In this document: in pieces, positions 36,425 to 63,100 of the stretch
Layout: each line of letters begins with the position of its first letter
How positions within the stretch are numbered: the stretch's first letter is position 1
From: Gadus chalcogrammus
Lineage: Eukaryota; Chordata; Actinopteri; Gadiformes; Gadidae
DNA: 64,000 bases
Assembly: GCF_026213295.1 (NCBI RefSeq)
Contig: NC_079426.1
Span: 12,826,264-12,890,263, forward strand
Reading direction: 5' to 3'
Translations under genes and position numbers: made by a program
The notes under the pieces: generated by a model
The model's input: the letters and a program-made list of their open reading frames with translations, nothing else
Database searches by the model: none
What the model was told of the DNA's origin: nothing

Positions 36425-39400
36425 AAAAAAAACAATACATTTTCTTTCAGTCAACACTGCAATTGCAGAAGCCCCTTCACATTAGCTATACTAAAGGCTA
36501 TAACGCAAGTTAAGATTTCTCAAGACATTTCAAGGTAACCCTAGCTAGTCTAGCATGAGCCTCTCCCGGGATGCACCCTCCTTTGCCTCTACCTTTCACC
36601 TCCATGTTAGGAGCAGAAGCAGCACAAGACAGGACCATATTTGATTTAAAAAGGAAAGTGGGGCTGGCTTTCAAGTCTGAGCACGTCCCCTGAACGGTAA
36701 TAAAGAGGCAATAACAGTGTTGGGGGACAACTGGGGTGGATTTGGAGATCTGCAGCAGGTTGCGTTAGGGGCTGGGATGGAAACTAGGGAGATCATGGCA
36801 GGAGACTTCTAGATTAGAAGAACTCATGTGGGAACAGGAAAGGAGGGGGGAATAGGTTTACAATTGACTTTTTGGCCATTAAGCAGGTACCACAATACGG
36901 AACCATTAATAATCTTAATCGCCATCTTACTTAGTTAATTATGCTATGACCTATAGTTTTACACACCAAATAACTGATTACAATCCTTAAATCGATCAAG
37001 GAAGCACATCACTTGATACTTGGCTACTCAATGCGGTAGACTATGATATAATTATTGGCACCTTACAAGGCATTACAGTCCCTCATAGCTTCTCCTACAT
37101 TGTTGGAAATGTAAGTGAGCGGAGGGGGGGATTTGCAATGGGGTTCAAAGCCGTAACCTTTGGCTGAGAGTCAGAGACCCCGACCACTAGACTGTCCTGT
37201 CTACTCTAATGAAGGTGTGGGATCTGCTGCAGTTCAAACGATTTGGTACTTTCTCCTCCATCAAGGATCGTAATGCTTTGCTCACATACTGGGAGGGTCG
37301 CGATACGGTTCATCTGCAAGGTTAAGTACGGCATGAAATCCTTACAGCGGAAACTGGCAGAAGTAAAGGCCAGCGTCGCTGCTCATGTGTATCATGACTG
37401 TGAATCCTGAGCTGGGTCTGCAAAACAATATTTTTTTTTTTCTTGGGCAAACCTCTTGAAAACTGTGGCTCAGATTAGTCATGTGCAAGCCCTCACCCAC
37501 AAAGCCTTCTAACATGTGTGACCACTGATCTGCTTTCATGGTCGGATTGCAGGGTTTTAAAGCACATGTGTCCGATTGGACTCCTTTCAGAGTCACACAC
37601 ACGATATCTGGCCAATAAAACGGTACCCAAACCAAAATTGATAGGTCCATCTAGCAATTATCGTAGTATGACTTTATTAAATCTGGTTTCTTCCTCTTTA
37701 ATTCATTATCAAATAATGAAATAAGTAGTTGAGGCTGATATCTACAGCAAATATTAAATTATTATTTACGAACCTTTAATAAGCCTTTGAATATTTCCTT
37801 TCTTATCTGCACCGATAAATAATTTGGTAATTGTAGATATTTTATTGAATGAATGAGGTCAGGGTTGCCCGAAGTTCAAGAATTTTATTTCCCCAATGAG
37901 TCGAGGGCCAGCATATACAAGCATGTTCCAGATCATTTACAAAAGTTAGTGGTTGCCAAAATTACTTTTTTCTCAATGACTTCCCCTACAACCGTTATCC
38001 CTCAAAAGCCTTTCTTAAAAATGTTAACAAGGATTTACTGTTTTAAATGAAATGAACTTTTTTTTACCACAGAAAAAATACCACAGATCGTGTGAACTCA
38101 ATTTAACAACATAACTTAACAGTTATTGTGTTTATGTTGTAAGCTGTTGGTTGTTCTCAGTTCTTTAGCAGCCTGACACAGACACACCATGACGGCTCCG
38201 AACTATTTAGGAACCTCTCGACCTTAACCCTTGTGGCAAGGGGTCAACCGTAAAAGAATGACACTCTCACGGCCGTTCAATATCCCAGACCCAGCTCGTA
38301 TCCCGCATGTCCAAAAACATTCCATAATTATAAATAAACAATCTTTAATTCAGGGATGAATGAAGTATCTATCCATGTTATTGTGACTGTTTTGAGAAGA
38401 TCCCCTACCATGGTCTATGTAATAAAAATAAACTCTGGCACTTCAGTGCAAGTCGTATACACTCCCCTCCCTGAGGTGAAAGAGGAGCAGAAACGTTTTT
38501 TGCTAGCCTATCTATTAACACCTATCAAAGTGGTTCTCCAAACCCAGTTGGTGTGGTGTGTCCAGTCTTTGTGGCACCGAGGCTGGGGTGAGACGTCAGC
38601 ACAGCTTCCTGGTTTTTAATTAGCCATGCTGGTGGTCCACTGGTGGCAATGGTCACCATTTAACCTGGAACACCAAACCCTTCCACAAATCATGTGACCT
38701 CTGATCGCCGGCTGACACGGTGGCGGTAGAAAGGGACGAGAGTCTAGGCGGTTCCTCATCGTTCTGGAACGCGCTCGCATGGATCAAGGAATGGATCATG
38801 CCATTTTGACTGGGCTGGCGTATAGAGCTTAGGACCATATGGTGTTGACACCATGGTGCTTGGCTCACGCTCGTGCTCTCGATAGCATTTCTCACTTGCT
38901 CCGCTACAAATCCCCCGCATCACTCTGGTTGAGTGTGGTCAGATGATAGAGTACATATTTAAAGGGTTACTGCACACATGGAGGAAACTAGTGAGTTCCC
39001 TGCCACCTGAAGGGGAGAGGCATCCAAGGCATGCTTTAGTACTGTATTTATAAGAAAACACATCACAATCATTCCACAAGGTGGAATCAAAACGATGGAA
39101 CGTTGAATTTTCTCATTTAAATATGCCTTTAAAATAGTTCCATGATCAAAATGATACGAAGCAATCACAGTTCATTCACAACTCGAACATTCACAGATTC
39201 ACCACAGCGCTATAGCGTTTCTCCAGGTTTACAGCGCCGGATCGATTTGGCCGTTCAAACGTCAGCACGGCGACAAATGTAGTCGTGAACTCGTCCATCA
39301 TCGCCCCGCGGCTCTCTAAGCAGTTGGCCGCCGCTCAGTAAATGTTGTGACTACAGACGAGTGTGCGTCAGCGCGGGCGTAGGGACGGGGGGAAGCAGGC

Positions 39401-41149
39401 GTAGCCACACAAGCCGCATCTCTGGAGAGCTGTCAGAGAAACAGACACCCCGTGACCTCAGGGGTCTCCAAGGTGGCATTCCAGCCCAGGTTAGCACAAG
39501 GGCTCCTCGGCGCGGTGGAGGAAGTGCTGACGGGCCGCGGGACAGGTGTCTTCATCGCAAAACCTACAGCTGAGTCCATAAATCAGGAGCGCTTCAACAT
39601 GCCTGGCAACCAGAGCTTGCCAGGCCGAGGTGGAGCCACCACAGGTTTAGCACCAAACGCCAAAGGTGAACTTCTACAGGGGGGGGGGGGGGGGTTGACC
39701 AGGGCGAAAATGTGCAAGGATGTCGACGGATGTTCTTTGATGCGCCCCGCGGTGACGTGAGAAACCGCAACATCACCTGCGGTCGATGGTTGCCATGGCG
39801 AGGCGTGAACGTGACAGTGCCAGGGGACAGGGTGCTTTAGATTAAGTGGAGGCATACTTCATGTCATCCCTGTTTTACCACACTCTCATGACTGTAGCAT
39901 TGATAATATCAGCGGGATTGTCAGTGAATTGTTTAATCGGCTTTCTTCACGTGGGGAAACTGGATTGGCTCCAGTCATATTTCACCAATCTGAAAGGTCA
40001 GTTATTCTTGTAAACTCAACACACATAGGTGTTGGATAGCCCCCACCCATGAAGGAGAAAAGGTTTCACACGGATGACACCTGAAGAAGAGCTTGGTGGT
40101 CCTGCACCCTGTCACCTTTGACCCCTGTCACCTTTGACCCCTATCCACAGTGGGTCCTGGACCAGGTTCCTGTTACAGAAGGGTTCAGACACTGTATGGG
40201 TAGGACACTGTATCGTCAGCTGACACAACGCTAACACAATGCTTATGTTAAACCTGAGCAAACATCAACACAATTCATATATTCAGCTATAGCATAAACC
40301 AGTTATTACTGGAATTCCTTAGTTGCTGAGAAGAGACGTTGGATCATGTATGTGTTTCAGGTAACTGTAGGTCAAACTGGGGTTGGGAGAGAGAAAGGTT
40401 GGAAGAGGGCTATAATTCCGTCTGTCTGTCTCTGAACACCACTCCACCATCTGCCTGCCATACAGCAGGTTCAAATTCAAAGACAAAATGGACGGGAGTT
40501 ACCTGTATCATAGTAAAGTATTTTAAGAATTATGTATACGAAGAAAAAAGGGACTTTGAACATGTGGATTCAAACATCCGTAAATTACCAAAATAAATGA
40601 ATGTTAAAAAATGCAAAAACAATTGAATATGTAATTTAACTTCAAAATGTACAAAAAGGATTTTCAGCAATACACTTGACAAGGATTGACTGAGGCTCTC
40701 TTGCAAGTGAAAGGAAGCTACCTGCTTTGATTGTGCACACAGACACACACACACAGAGTGCATGTCCCTCTTGTTTCCCTACTGCACACAATTGCCTGGC
40801 GATTCAACCTCCATGCCAAGCTAAATTTCGCAGAACGCAATAGGACGCCGACGCATTTAACCTTGCAATCAGAACGGATCTGATTTAGGGCGCAAAAGAT
40901 TAGGGAGCGCATTCAAACACACTCATTAGTGCTGAGAGGAGAGAGCGCACAGTGCCGCTGGGGGGGGTTGTGGTGGGGCGACGGGGCGCATGACGTACGA
41001 GTCACGGCACCACATAACAGTGTTGGATTTCAAAGAACTCGTGGTCGGTCCACTGGGCCCTCTCATGTGGGCTCCCCTTTGAAGCCTGTCTGCTTCTGGA
41101 TTCCAAAACAACCCCAGGTTAGCATGGGGTTAACATGGATGCCTTCCAA
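36425..41149. other. intergenic, about 4.7 kb, no gene recognised
   Basis: Contains a possible dispersed-repeat piece at about 37060-37200 (GGGGTTCAAAGCCGTAACC, TTTGGCTGAGAGTCAGAGAC, CGACCACTAGACTGTCC). A short minus-strand stretch near 37342-37412 looks like the end of an immunoglobulin V domain (see findings). A G-run lies at about 39680-39694 and a duplicated GTCACCTTTGACCCCT at 40108-40142. A CpG-richer patch at 39200-39800 has no recognisable exon. Confidence 0.4.
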
Positions 41150-41395
41150 TGGCTTTTTACCTGGACCACAGGTCTCAAAGCTAACCCCAGTTCTAGGGGC
41201 TAATACACCTGGAACGCAGATCTCCATGCTAACCCCAGGTCTACTAATACCGGGACCACAGGCCTCCATGCTAACCCCAGGTCCACTAATACCGGGACCA
41301 CTGGTCTCCATGCTAACCCCAGGTCCAGGGGCTCATACCTGGACCCCCGGCCTCCATGCTAACCCCAGGTCCAAGGGCTGATAACTGGACCACCT
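41150..41395. repeat. about 42-bp-period minisatellite, about five units
   Basis: GCTAACCCCAG recurs at 41180, 41228, 41270, 41312 and 41358 (spacings 48, 42, 42, 46), with CTCCATGCTAACCCCAGGTC and ACTAATACCGGGACCAC as unit text. A reverse-oriented copy of the core, GGTTAGCATGGGG, lies just before at about 41117. Confidence 0.85.
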
Positions 41396-41738
41396 ACTAA
41401 AATGTCAACCCCTTACAGGTTGGCATGAAGTTGACCTAATCTTAAAGGCCTTTCCTGTCCTCTCTGGTAAAGTTCTAAACTACTCAAGATTCTTTCGTCG
41501 TCTTACGTTCAAGAGGAATGCCAACAAGAAGTTGTTCTCCAGGTGGCACCAGGGGAACAACTGAACATCTTCTATGAGGGCAACGCAATCTGTTGATGCA
41601 GTACATTTTTGAGCAGTGTACAGAACAAGCGCATGCTGGATCTGATAATTTACGACCTTGACTTGTTTTCCAGATGAATGTGCAGGATGTTACCTACGTC
41701 CCCACGCGGCTCAGACCCCTGCATGTGGCTCACAATAT

Positions 41739-41846
<108 letters not shown>

Positions 41847-42016
41847 TCTATGTTGGGGTGTATGTGTGTGCATATATCGGATCAGAATCTCAAAATATAT
41901 CTAGTCAGTGTGTTTGTGTTCAGATGCGTCACTGTTTATATTGGCGCATATACGTGCTCGTTTGTGTATGTGCATATGTGTGCAAGTGCATATGCATGTG
42001 TCTGTCTAGATGTAGA

Positions 42017-49700
<7,684 letters not shown>

Positions 49701-49749
49701 AGTGTGCATTTACTGGTATGACAAGAGGCTGCCTTTTTCCAAATAAAAA

Positions 49750-50960
49750 TCTCGCTGTGCCGTTACGCGCTGTCAAAACCCGGGTACGGAGTGGCAAGTC
49801 TCGGGTTGCGGCCTGGATGGTTCACGAATACATGTTTTATTCTGTCTTGCTCCAAAGCCCCGTCTCATATAGGCTACCCTCTTTAAATATGTTCTGGTGT
49901 GCATGACGCACGAAATACCGTGCTGATGTGCAGTATATATCTCACAGCACGTCGAATTCCCCTCTACCAACATCCATTGCCCACCGAAGCCATGTTAAGG
50001 GGGCGTTTTCATGGTTTTCCCTGTAAAGAATTTCCCCCCTTTGCAGCATCAGTAGCACAGCGCCAGCCTGCGTCCAATGTACGGTGGTTCGGCCTGTAGT
50101 TTTTTTTGGTAACAGGATACGCACCAGGACCAGCAAATAAGGAAAACTACACACAGCCGTTGATCGGGGGATTTTTTCAAGAGGGAATTGCAGGGCGACA
50201 TCCATTCGTGTAAAAAGGAGGACAAGACAGGTATAAACTCGGAGTATTTCACGGCCGCGCATATCCGGATTCTTGGCTGTCGTGGCGTACCGCATTCGTA
50301 AGGAACGCTACTTTCCATGTCTGGTTAGATTACAGATTAAATACAGCAAAAACAAAATGGTTGCACTTTTACGGAGGATGAAGGTGGTTAAACTAAATGC
50401 CACGGCCCAATGATCGTAACGCCTCTATTACAAAACGATCCGTTTCTGCGCGAGCGAGTGAGGAAAACATTGAAGTGAGGCCCACTGATAAGAAAGGTGT
50501 GCATATTTAATCCCGTATACGCACATCCTATCCTGAAACGCACGTATACAGTATGGCTTTGGCTTTTTCTATGCACGGTTGCACGTCCATCCCCAAATCA
50601 AATTCCAGGATACTATAATGAGGTGTGCAATGCATTTTCTCCTGCAACGTACGCTTGTTTTCGATGTTTTATTCAATGAGAAATTATAATATATATCTCG
50701 TGCGTCGAAGTGATGTTGCAACGAAGGTACAGTAGGTGGCACGAGCACACCCCCCTTCATCCATTTCACTCCCAGAGCAGTGTCCTTCGCGAGGGACGAG
50801 TGAGCATTGGAGACACGATTCGACATCTATTCACGTTATTTAAAAAAAAAACATAATTTGCGCCTGCACGATCACGTCGCTATGCATTCCAGCGTGCGCA
50901 CAGCGGAGACGTCAAAAGAACTGCCGAGCGGGAAGTTGTTGGGGGGCAAAAGAAAGTGGA
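49750..50960 (+). promoter_or_regulatory. probable macroh2a2 CpG-rich promoter region
   Basis: Compared with the A/T-rich DNA on both sides, this region is visibly enriched in CpG (for example CGCGCTGTC, CCGGGTACGG, GCGCGAGCGAG, AGCGTGCGCACAGCGGAGACG). It lies 0.9-2.1 kb upstream of the macroh2a2 start codon and in the right orientation for a housekeeping-type promoter feeding a non-coding first exon. No TATA box or unambiguous first-exon donor was found. The assignment is inference from position and base composition. Confidence 0.45.
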
Positions 50961-51822
50961 TTATAAATCCATGAGTGGAATACACAAATCCTAGAGCCTG
51001 ATTAATTCGCGCTGTGCAAACCCTTCTTCCCCTGTGCATTGTTGGACCACATATGGTTTGAATAAAAGTGTATTATAGCACCTTCAACAGTTGGGACAAC
51101 GCCCGCATACTTGACAGACCAGCATTCCTCTCTAGTCCACATTTACATATTGATCTGTAAACAACGTAGGCCTACTTTAAAAACATAGAGGTTACTCGAA
51201 CACGATATACCAATAATATTGATATTTTCTGTCTAGCCTTTTAATTGCCACAGCCTTTCCGGGATGTCATGAAAAGAGTTGTTTAGAAACGTTTTGCCAC
51301 ACTAACCTGTTGATTTGTGACACATGTTCAAACAGTGCGTAATATCGCACCCCGGAATAGATTCTTGGCTCTCAGGACTGCTCTTTTACTGCAGATCTGG
51401 CGAGGAGGAGGAAAACAATCTGTTAACCAGAGCATGGGGACTGTTTTCAAGACATGAGCAAACACATGTTAGCATTATACAAGGAAATACATTAGCGTTA
51501 GTATAAACGCTTGAATGTTTTTATTTTTTTATTTGTGTACCTATATTAAAAGTAGGGGGGGGGGGGGGTCTTTTTGTTGTATGAACAGACACGATCACTA
51601 AATATGCAAAAATATCTTAAAGTACAGATTATAGTATTTTAAACACCATTGTTTTGTGTCAATTGCTTATATGGCCCACAACAACCTATTCAATAAACTA
51701 TTATTATTTTATGTAATATTTTCTGAATGCTGAATGGTAGGCTAGTTACAATGTAACGTTATTTTAATGTTGTCAGCCCTAGCCGGGAGTTCATGACTCT
51801 CGTTAACTCTTTGTGTCACCAG

Positions 51823-51849
51823 CTCTAGACTTCCACCAGTCGCGGCAGG
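51823..51849 (+). promoter_or_regulatory. macroh2a2 5' UTR at the start of the first coding exon
   Basis: The ATG is preceded by an acceptor-like TTTGTGTCACCAG ending at 51822, so this 27-bp leader is probably the end of the 5' UTR joined to an upstream non-coding exon. The start context GGCAGGATGT has a purine at -3 (A), but T rather than G at +4. Confidence 0.45.
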
Positions 51850-57487
<5,638 letters not shown>

Positions 57488-57954
57488 GGACCAAGCCGAA
57501 GGATTGTGCTTTGTCGTTTTTTCGACAGAGCGAAGAAGTGTTTTTTTTTTTTCTTACTGTTGTAGTCGTATTATAAGATTGTTCCGGGAGGGGGATGGAT
57601 GTATTTTTCTTTTTTGTTTTTTTAACGGGGGTAGACATGTGATGAGCGAATAGGCTTGATGAGGACTCAGTGCCTCAGTAGGTGTTAACAAGAAAAAAAA
57701 AGTTTGTGAGTGGAATATTGTTCGCATTTATGTTTTCCTGTCGTTTTTTCAATCTTTATAGACTAGACAATTTTATCTGTAAACATTATCATGGCACTCC
57801 CTCATCTAACTGACCTTTTTACATTCCATGTATGAAGAGACTGGCAATGGTCTTTTTTTCCCCACCCCCATGGACAATTCTCTGTAGTTTCTGATACAGT
57901 TAGTTTAATACGAAAAAAAAAAAAGATTGTGTTTCTCATTCTGCTTTAAATAAA
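57488..57954 (+). terminator. macroh2a2 3' UTR with poly(A) signal
   Basis: The stop codon TGA (57485-57487) is followed by T-rich 3' UTR sequence. The first clear canonical signal is AATAAA at 57949-57954, giving a 3' UTR of roughly 480 nt if used. Cleavage position is inferred. Confidence 0.65.
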
Positions 57955-58883
57955 AATCCAGATGTTTTACACCAGAGCTCCAGCGCAAATGTAGACAAGT
58001 TGTCTCGATATTTAGATAGCATTTAGACCAACACCACAATATCTCAACAAGACTGTTTAACCATGAACATAACGTAACAAAACGCAACCACGAGGCGAAG
58101 CATTGTCTTAACATATTTATTACATTGTAAAAAGTACATTAGCTCTCATTTATTTATATATATATATGTATAGTTATATACACATAGTCATGTCATGTCC
58201 TGTTTCCAAACAATGATAGGCTCCTCAGATAACCAGAAATACCGAATGACCAATGAAGCCAGCGGAAGAATTGTGTTGGGTTGTCTCTCCTGACGTAAGG
58301 CATGTTTACAATCCTAGTATTACCCGACCAAAACATAGACGCGTCTGTCACCTGCGCTACAAAGCGTTCAAAACGGATTTACTCTCGCATTAGAAAAGAT
58401 ATTCCTGAAAAACCAAAAGGTGAGTGGACTTGCCTTTCAGCAAAGAAGGTACAGCCCCCTAAGGAGTTCCAACCACATCCATACTATAATAAGATCAATG
58501 TTCAATAAGAACGATTTCATTTCATACTATCGGGAAAAGTGGTTACCATGGAAACGTTTGCATCTACTTTGGTAATGTTTCAGTGTAATTTTCGATGCAT
58601 CGGAATTAAAGAATTCACACCATAATTTCTTTCCCATCCCACGGTTTAAGAAGAACTGGTCTCGTTCACGTCTGGAGCGCGGACAGTGTATGGATGTGGT
58701 TGAAACCGCTGAACTCAGCCAAGGTGTTAGGGCGTCTAGCTCGAGAGTTCTCACCCTTTCACACAGTATGTTCTCAGGCCTGCTACCGCTGCTGTACAGA
58801 AGGCATCGACATGCAGAGAGTACCTTGTAGTGCGTAAGTAAGATGGAGAGCGCCCTATATCAAACCAATGCCTTCTTCTCCAG
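57955..58883. other. spacer between convergent genes macroh2a2 and gbf1
   Basis: A/T-rich with a short TATATATATATATG run near 58157. No gene is recognised. Minus-strand AATAAA motifs occur in this spacer too, so a longer gbf1 3' end cannot be excluded. Confidence 0.45.
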
Positions 58884-59119
58884 CCCCGAGCTGTCAGTAT
58901 ACGAGGCTGTTCACCATCTACGGGGACGAGACCAACACAACAGTTATAATGAACAAGACTAAATTAACTCAGACTGTACTCTTTAAATAATCTCTTTGTT
59001 TTAACCTTTAAAAATCTATTTGAATCAATCCGATGTGGTGCTCACATCACACACACATACAGACATACATACATGCACACCCAGAGACGTACGTTTTCCC
59101 CATACAATTTAGGCTCAAT
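58884..59119 (+). repeat. duplicated segment, copy B (between macroh2a2 and gbf1)
   Basis: Same-orientation partner of 53766-54002, starting CCCCGAGCTGTCAGTATAC and ending TTTAGGCTCAAT. Differences include CAAGGCTGTATATCATCTA in copy A against CGAGGCTGTTCACCATCTA here, and a shorter CATA run. Confidence 0.92.
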
Positions 59120-59343
59120 CAATCCACGTCAACACTTAGGAATGTTTTGAAAGGCTTTCAGATCCGTCTTCCGTGAGTGTGTACGTCATCCCCCTCCTGG
59201 TTTATTTGTTCTTAAGCATTTTTTATTTCTGAGTAATAATTAAAAACCACAACAGTCTGTAAAACTTCCCCCCCCCCCCCCCGCCCATTGAAACGCGTCA
59301 CGAGAATAGAGCACGGCCCTTTCACAAAACAAAACAAGACTGA

Positions 59344-60124
59344 TTTATTTCCCAGTCGGCTATGAATCTAAAATGTGCCGTCATTGAGCTGTACAGTTAA
59401 ATACGACAGCCGACCCCCCCTCACCTAGCGTGGTAAGACATGGATATATACAAGTTGGTGCCAGTCTGGCCAAGACGTCTGCCACCGGTGATGCACTGTA
59501 CATCCTATTGGCTTGACAACATGCGGTACCAAACAAAAGGAACAGAAAAACAGAAAAATACACTTATTCACGGTCCCTTGTCGGAATTCACTAGATCATC
59601 TTTAAGCACAGACATACTAGCATGGTGAAGAGGGCCACTTTAGCAAAGCATTCTCCAGTACAAAACAAAATTTGAAAAACTGTGCGTCCTTTAGAATATG
59701 GAAAACCAGAATCCTGTCAGCCTTCACCCCGCTCCCATCTTACATGATAATAACAATATGCATGATAATAATAAATAACTACTTCTCACAAGTAAAGGGC
59801 TCGCACATGACCATCGCCCGTCCCAAAAGCTGTTGAGATGAGCTCGAGGCCAGGCTAGCTGTCTTATGTCGGTTGGTTTTTGGGGTGATATTTTGACGTC
59901 ATGGGGTAGGGGGCGTGGCTTCACTTGTACCAGAGAGGATCCCACGTCATCAGAAATTTAAATGGAGTCGTCGGTGTTGAACAGAAAAAAAGAAAATCAA
60001 CGACAAAACAAACTGAAGGAGAGTGCGGAACCCCCCCCCCCCCCCCCCTCACCCTCTACCCTCTACCAGAGGCAATGGTGGCAAAGCGAAGAAGAAGACG
60101 AGGAAGCCTCGAGACGAGAGCGTC
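59344..60124 (-). terminator. probable gbf1 3' UTR with poly(A) signal
   Basis: Reading leftward from the gbf1 stop codon (60125-60127), the first minus-strand AATAAA lies at 59344-59349. Others follow at 59222-59227 and 59201-59206. The 3' UTR would be about 780 nt or slightly longer. A G/C homopolymer lies at about 60030-60048 and another at 59268-59282. Which signal is used is unknown. Confidence 0.5.
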
Positions 60125-63100
60125 TCATTTCTCCTCGTGGGAGGGGCTGGTGGGTCGGGGGGAGACAGGGAGGAGGGGCACGGGGGAGGAGGCCTCGATC
60201 AGGGCGGGGTTTAGGATGATTGGCAGGGACATGGGGGACCCGCCCACCTGCAGGGGCAAGGCCAGGGGCTGCAGGATGAGGGGCGACTGGCTGGTGGGGG
60301 AGGGGCCCCGCGACGGAGACACCTTGACAGGGGGCGGAGTCAGCGGTGAGGGGGAGGGCCCCGGAGACGACCGCTCCATACCTGGGGGAGAGGGGGAGGG
60401 GATTATTGTAGAGTGATATCAAGAAGCAGGTATTTAAAGTTTAAAGGTATGGAATTTTTGCCGCTAGTGGTCTCTCAATCAAAGCAACAACAAAAGGCGT
60501 AGTTTGATGAAGTGTGACTTGGCGTGGGAGCATTTGAGCAAGTAACATAACGTTCACTCGCTAACTTCCCATAAAATGAGTACCAAACATACCCAAACAG
60601 CTGTATGCACCATTAGAAAGGTGCTGTAATTCATGGTCATTAACTTTTTGAGCGTGTTGACCGAACTTTATAACGTTACCAAAGGCATTAGTGTTAGTGT
60701 TGGTAACTGACGGGGGAGTTAAGTGTTTATTTTATGCCCTAAACAATAACCCAACTAAAATGTGATTAAACCGGAGACGTTGCGCGTTTCAAACTCTTCC
60801 CAATGGATTTGTGTATCCTGCTAGCTCTAACAGTAAAGAGCAGGTGAAGTACTGCTTGGCCAGTGAAGCTCCGTTGTGGGGCTAACAAAGAAAGAATGTA
60901 TACATAAAGATTAAACAGACCAATCATTGTATATAATAGAGATCAACTGACTTTTGATACGTGTATATTGGTGGAAACTATGACAGCGCCTACAAAATGA
61001 GTTTACGAGTACTCTGAGATTCAGACCGTGTATTCAATGAGTGTTCCAGCATTTCTTGCATCCCAAATACCGATTCTATTAACGAATTCGGCAGCCGTCA
61101 TCTCTGCAAGGAAAGCCATCTTCCCACACAACTTCCTGTTAGTGTACAAGGAGAGGAGGGGCCATTCACAGAAGCTAAGTTGTCAGTGTGTACATGAGAG
61201 GGAGAGCGAGCGAATCAATATGTTGTTACCTATTGAAAAATACATAACATAGGTCTAGTCATTTGGGATATTTTGATGCAGAAATGTTACATATTATACC
61301 TTTAACTGCTTTAATATAGAATGATGATAAAACTTGCATTATACTTCATGGGACCATGCTTAACCGGTCCTCTAGATTGATATCGGACCACATTGGCCTC
61401 TAGCTGGTACTCACCGTTGGCACTGGGTGAGGGGGGTCCCTGGGGGGTGGAGGGCCTGCTGGGGGTCTTTGGCTGGGCGGGGCTGCCCGGTATGCCGGAG
61501 GGGTTCTGGGGTACTGGCTGGGGGCCCTGGGGGGGGCAAGGCTGACCCCCGGGGCCTGCTGGCTGGGGAGGGTCCACCAGAAGGCTGTTGGGGGGGCCTG
61601 GATCTGGGAGGACAGGGAGGGCAGAGAAGATGATGTGAGCTTCAAGGTCTCCAGTCTGTCTCATCTCCACGGTACCTGGTGTGTGAGTGTGAGTGTGAAA
61701 GTGAGAGTGAGAGTGAGAGTGATAGTGAAAGTGAGTGAGTGTGAGACAGTGTGAGAGTATGTGTGCGTGCATGTGTGTGTGTGTGGGCGCGTGCCAGTAC
61801 CAGCTATGACGGTCTGCTTGAAGAGCTCCTCTCTCAGGTTGGGCAGGAAGCAGACTATGCGCTCCCAGGTGATCTCCCACAGGTCAGAGTAGCCGGTGCG
61901 GGAGTCCGAGCAGTGGAAGATCCCTGCTGTGTCCATCACCAGCAGCATGTTCTTCAGGGACTCTGGGATGGCCTCCAGCTATGAAGAAAGCAGCAGGGAC
62001 CAAGGGGTGGGGGGGGTTAACCAAGCCAGGGTTGTAATGTGGACACTATTATCCAAAGCACCCAACGATGAACTCAGATTATGACGGCATGATGAGGCAC
62101 ATAGGGGATTACGGCATCTTGCGCAAGGATGCCTACAGGTAGACTGCAGGAATGAACCCTAGAACCGTTGGACTGGGGGTCAAACACCTTAACCACAACA
62201 CTATCCATTCCCCTGCAGCCTCAATAGTATATATCTGGAAGCCAGGGAACCCCCTATCCCCACGAGGCTCGGAGCCAACTAGTAGATCAATATGTCAGTG
62301 GATGAGGCGCCTGAGCTGCTGGAGTCACGTAGTATTGACTCTCCAATCGCCACTCCTTTCCTCTCTAAATTGCGGATTAAAAGACGCTGGCATCCACAGT
62401 GAGGATGAAGCCGTTCAGACTCCACTGAGCGCCAGGCAGTAGATTAGGATCGTCACTAAGCGAAAATTAAGCTACTTAGCAATAACTTAACGTAGGGGTC
62501 TTAAGAGATGTGTGTGAGCGGGATTTCCGTGTTGAGATATTTAATTTTTAAGGTCTTGAGTACTTGGTTTTATCCCCCAGCCGGCCGGATACACCTCCCC
62601 CAGCTGCTCTTCAACAGGCTGCATCTGCGTCGTCAATGTGAGCTTCTAACCAGTAGGTAGAGAGAGCCATAGTGCGACTCACCAGCAGGTCACTGGAGCC
62701 TGCATGCATGTACTTGTCCATGAAGTCCAGAATGGTGAGCCAGAGGGCAGCGAAGGTGGGCAGGGACAGCAGGGGGGACAGGTGCTGAAGGAACACCTGG
62801 GAACAGCAAACCAGTGTCACGCGTTATCACACAGGAACATTGAGACAAAGGTCGTTCTGGTGGTCCTGCCTGGGTGAACTAATGGTCAACCGATAGACAC
62901 GTCATGTCTTGATGCACTGGAGCTAGTATGTGGTATTTGCATGTGGTAGTCGTTAAGACATTTGGCATTTGAGGCGGTCGTTCTTAACCAAATCAATTTA
63001 TATGAATTATTTGTTTTAATGGTTGCTTTATAAGTCAACTCGAGTGCAAGTGTGTATTTGGAATAAGGTGGGCATGATGTCCTTCAGTCGTTGTGTTTAT

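Noticed and set aside
59925..60416. A 163-codon plus-strand open frame
   Set aside because: It is antisense to the GC-rich last coding exon of gbf1, which has clear homology on the minus strand.
61311..61880. A 189-codon continuous minus-strand frame
   Set aside because: Only 61415-61603 (possibly to 61675) is exon; the rest reads through intron, including a His-Thr-Ser stretch from the microsatellite.
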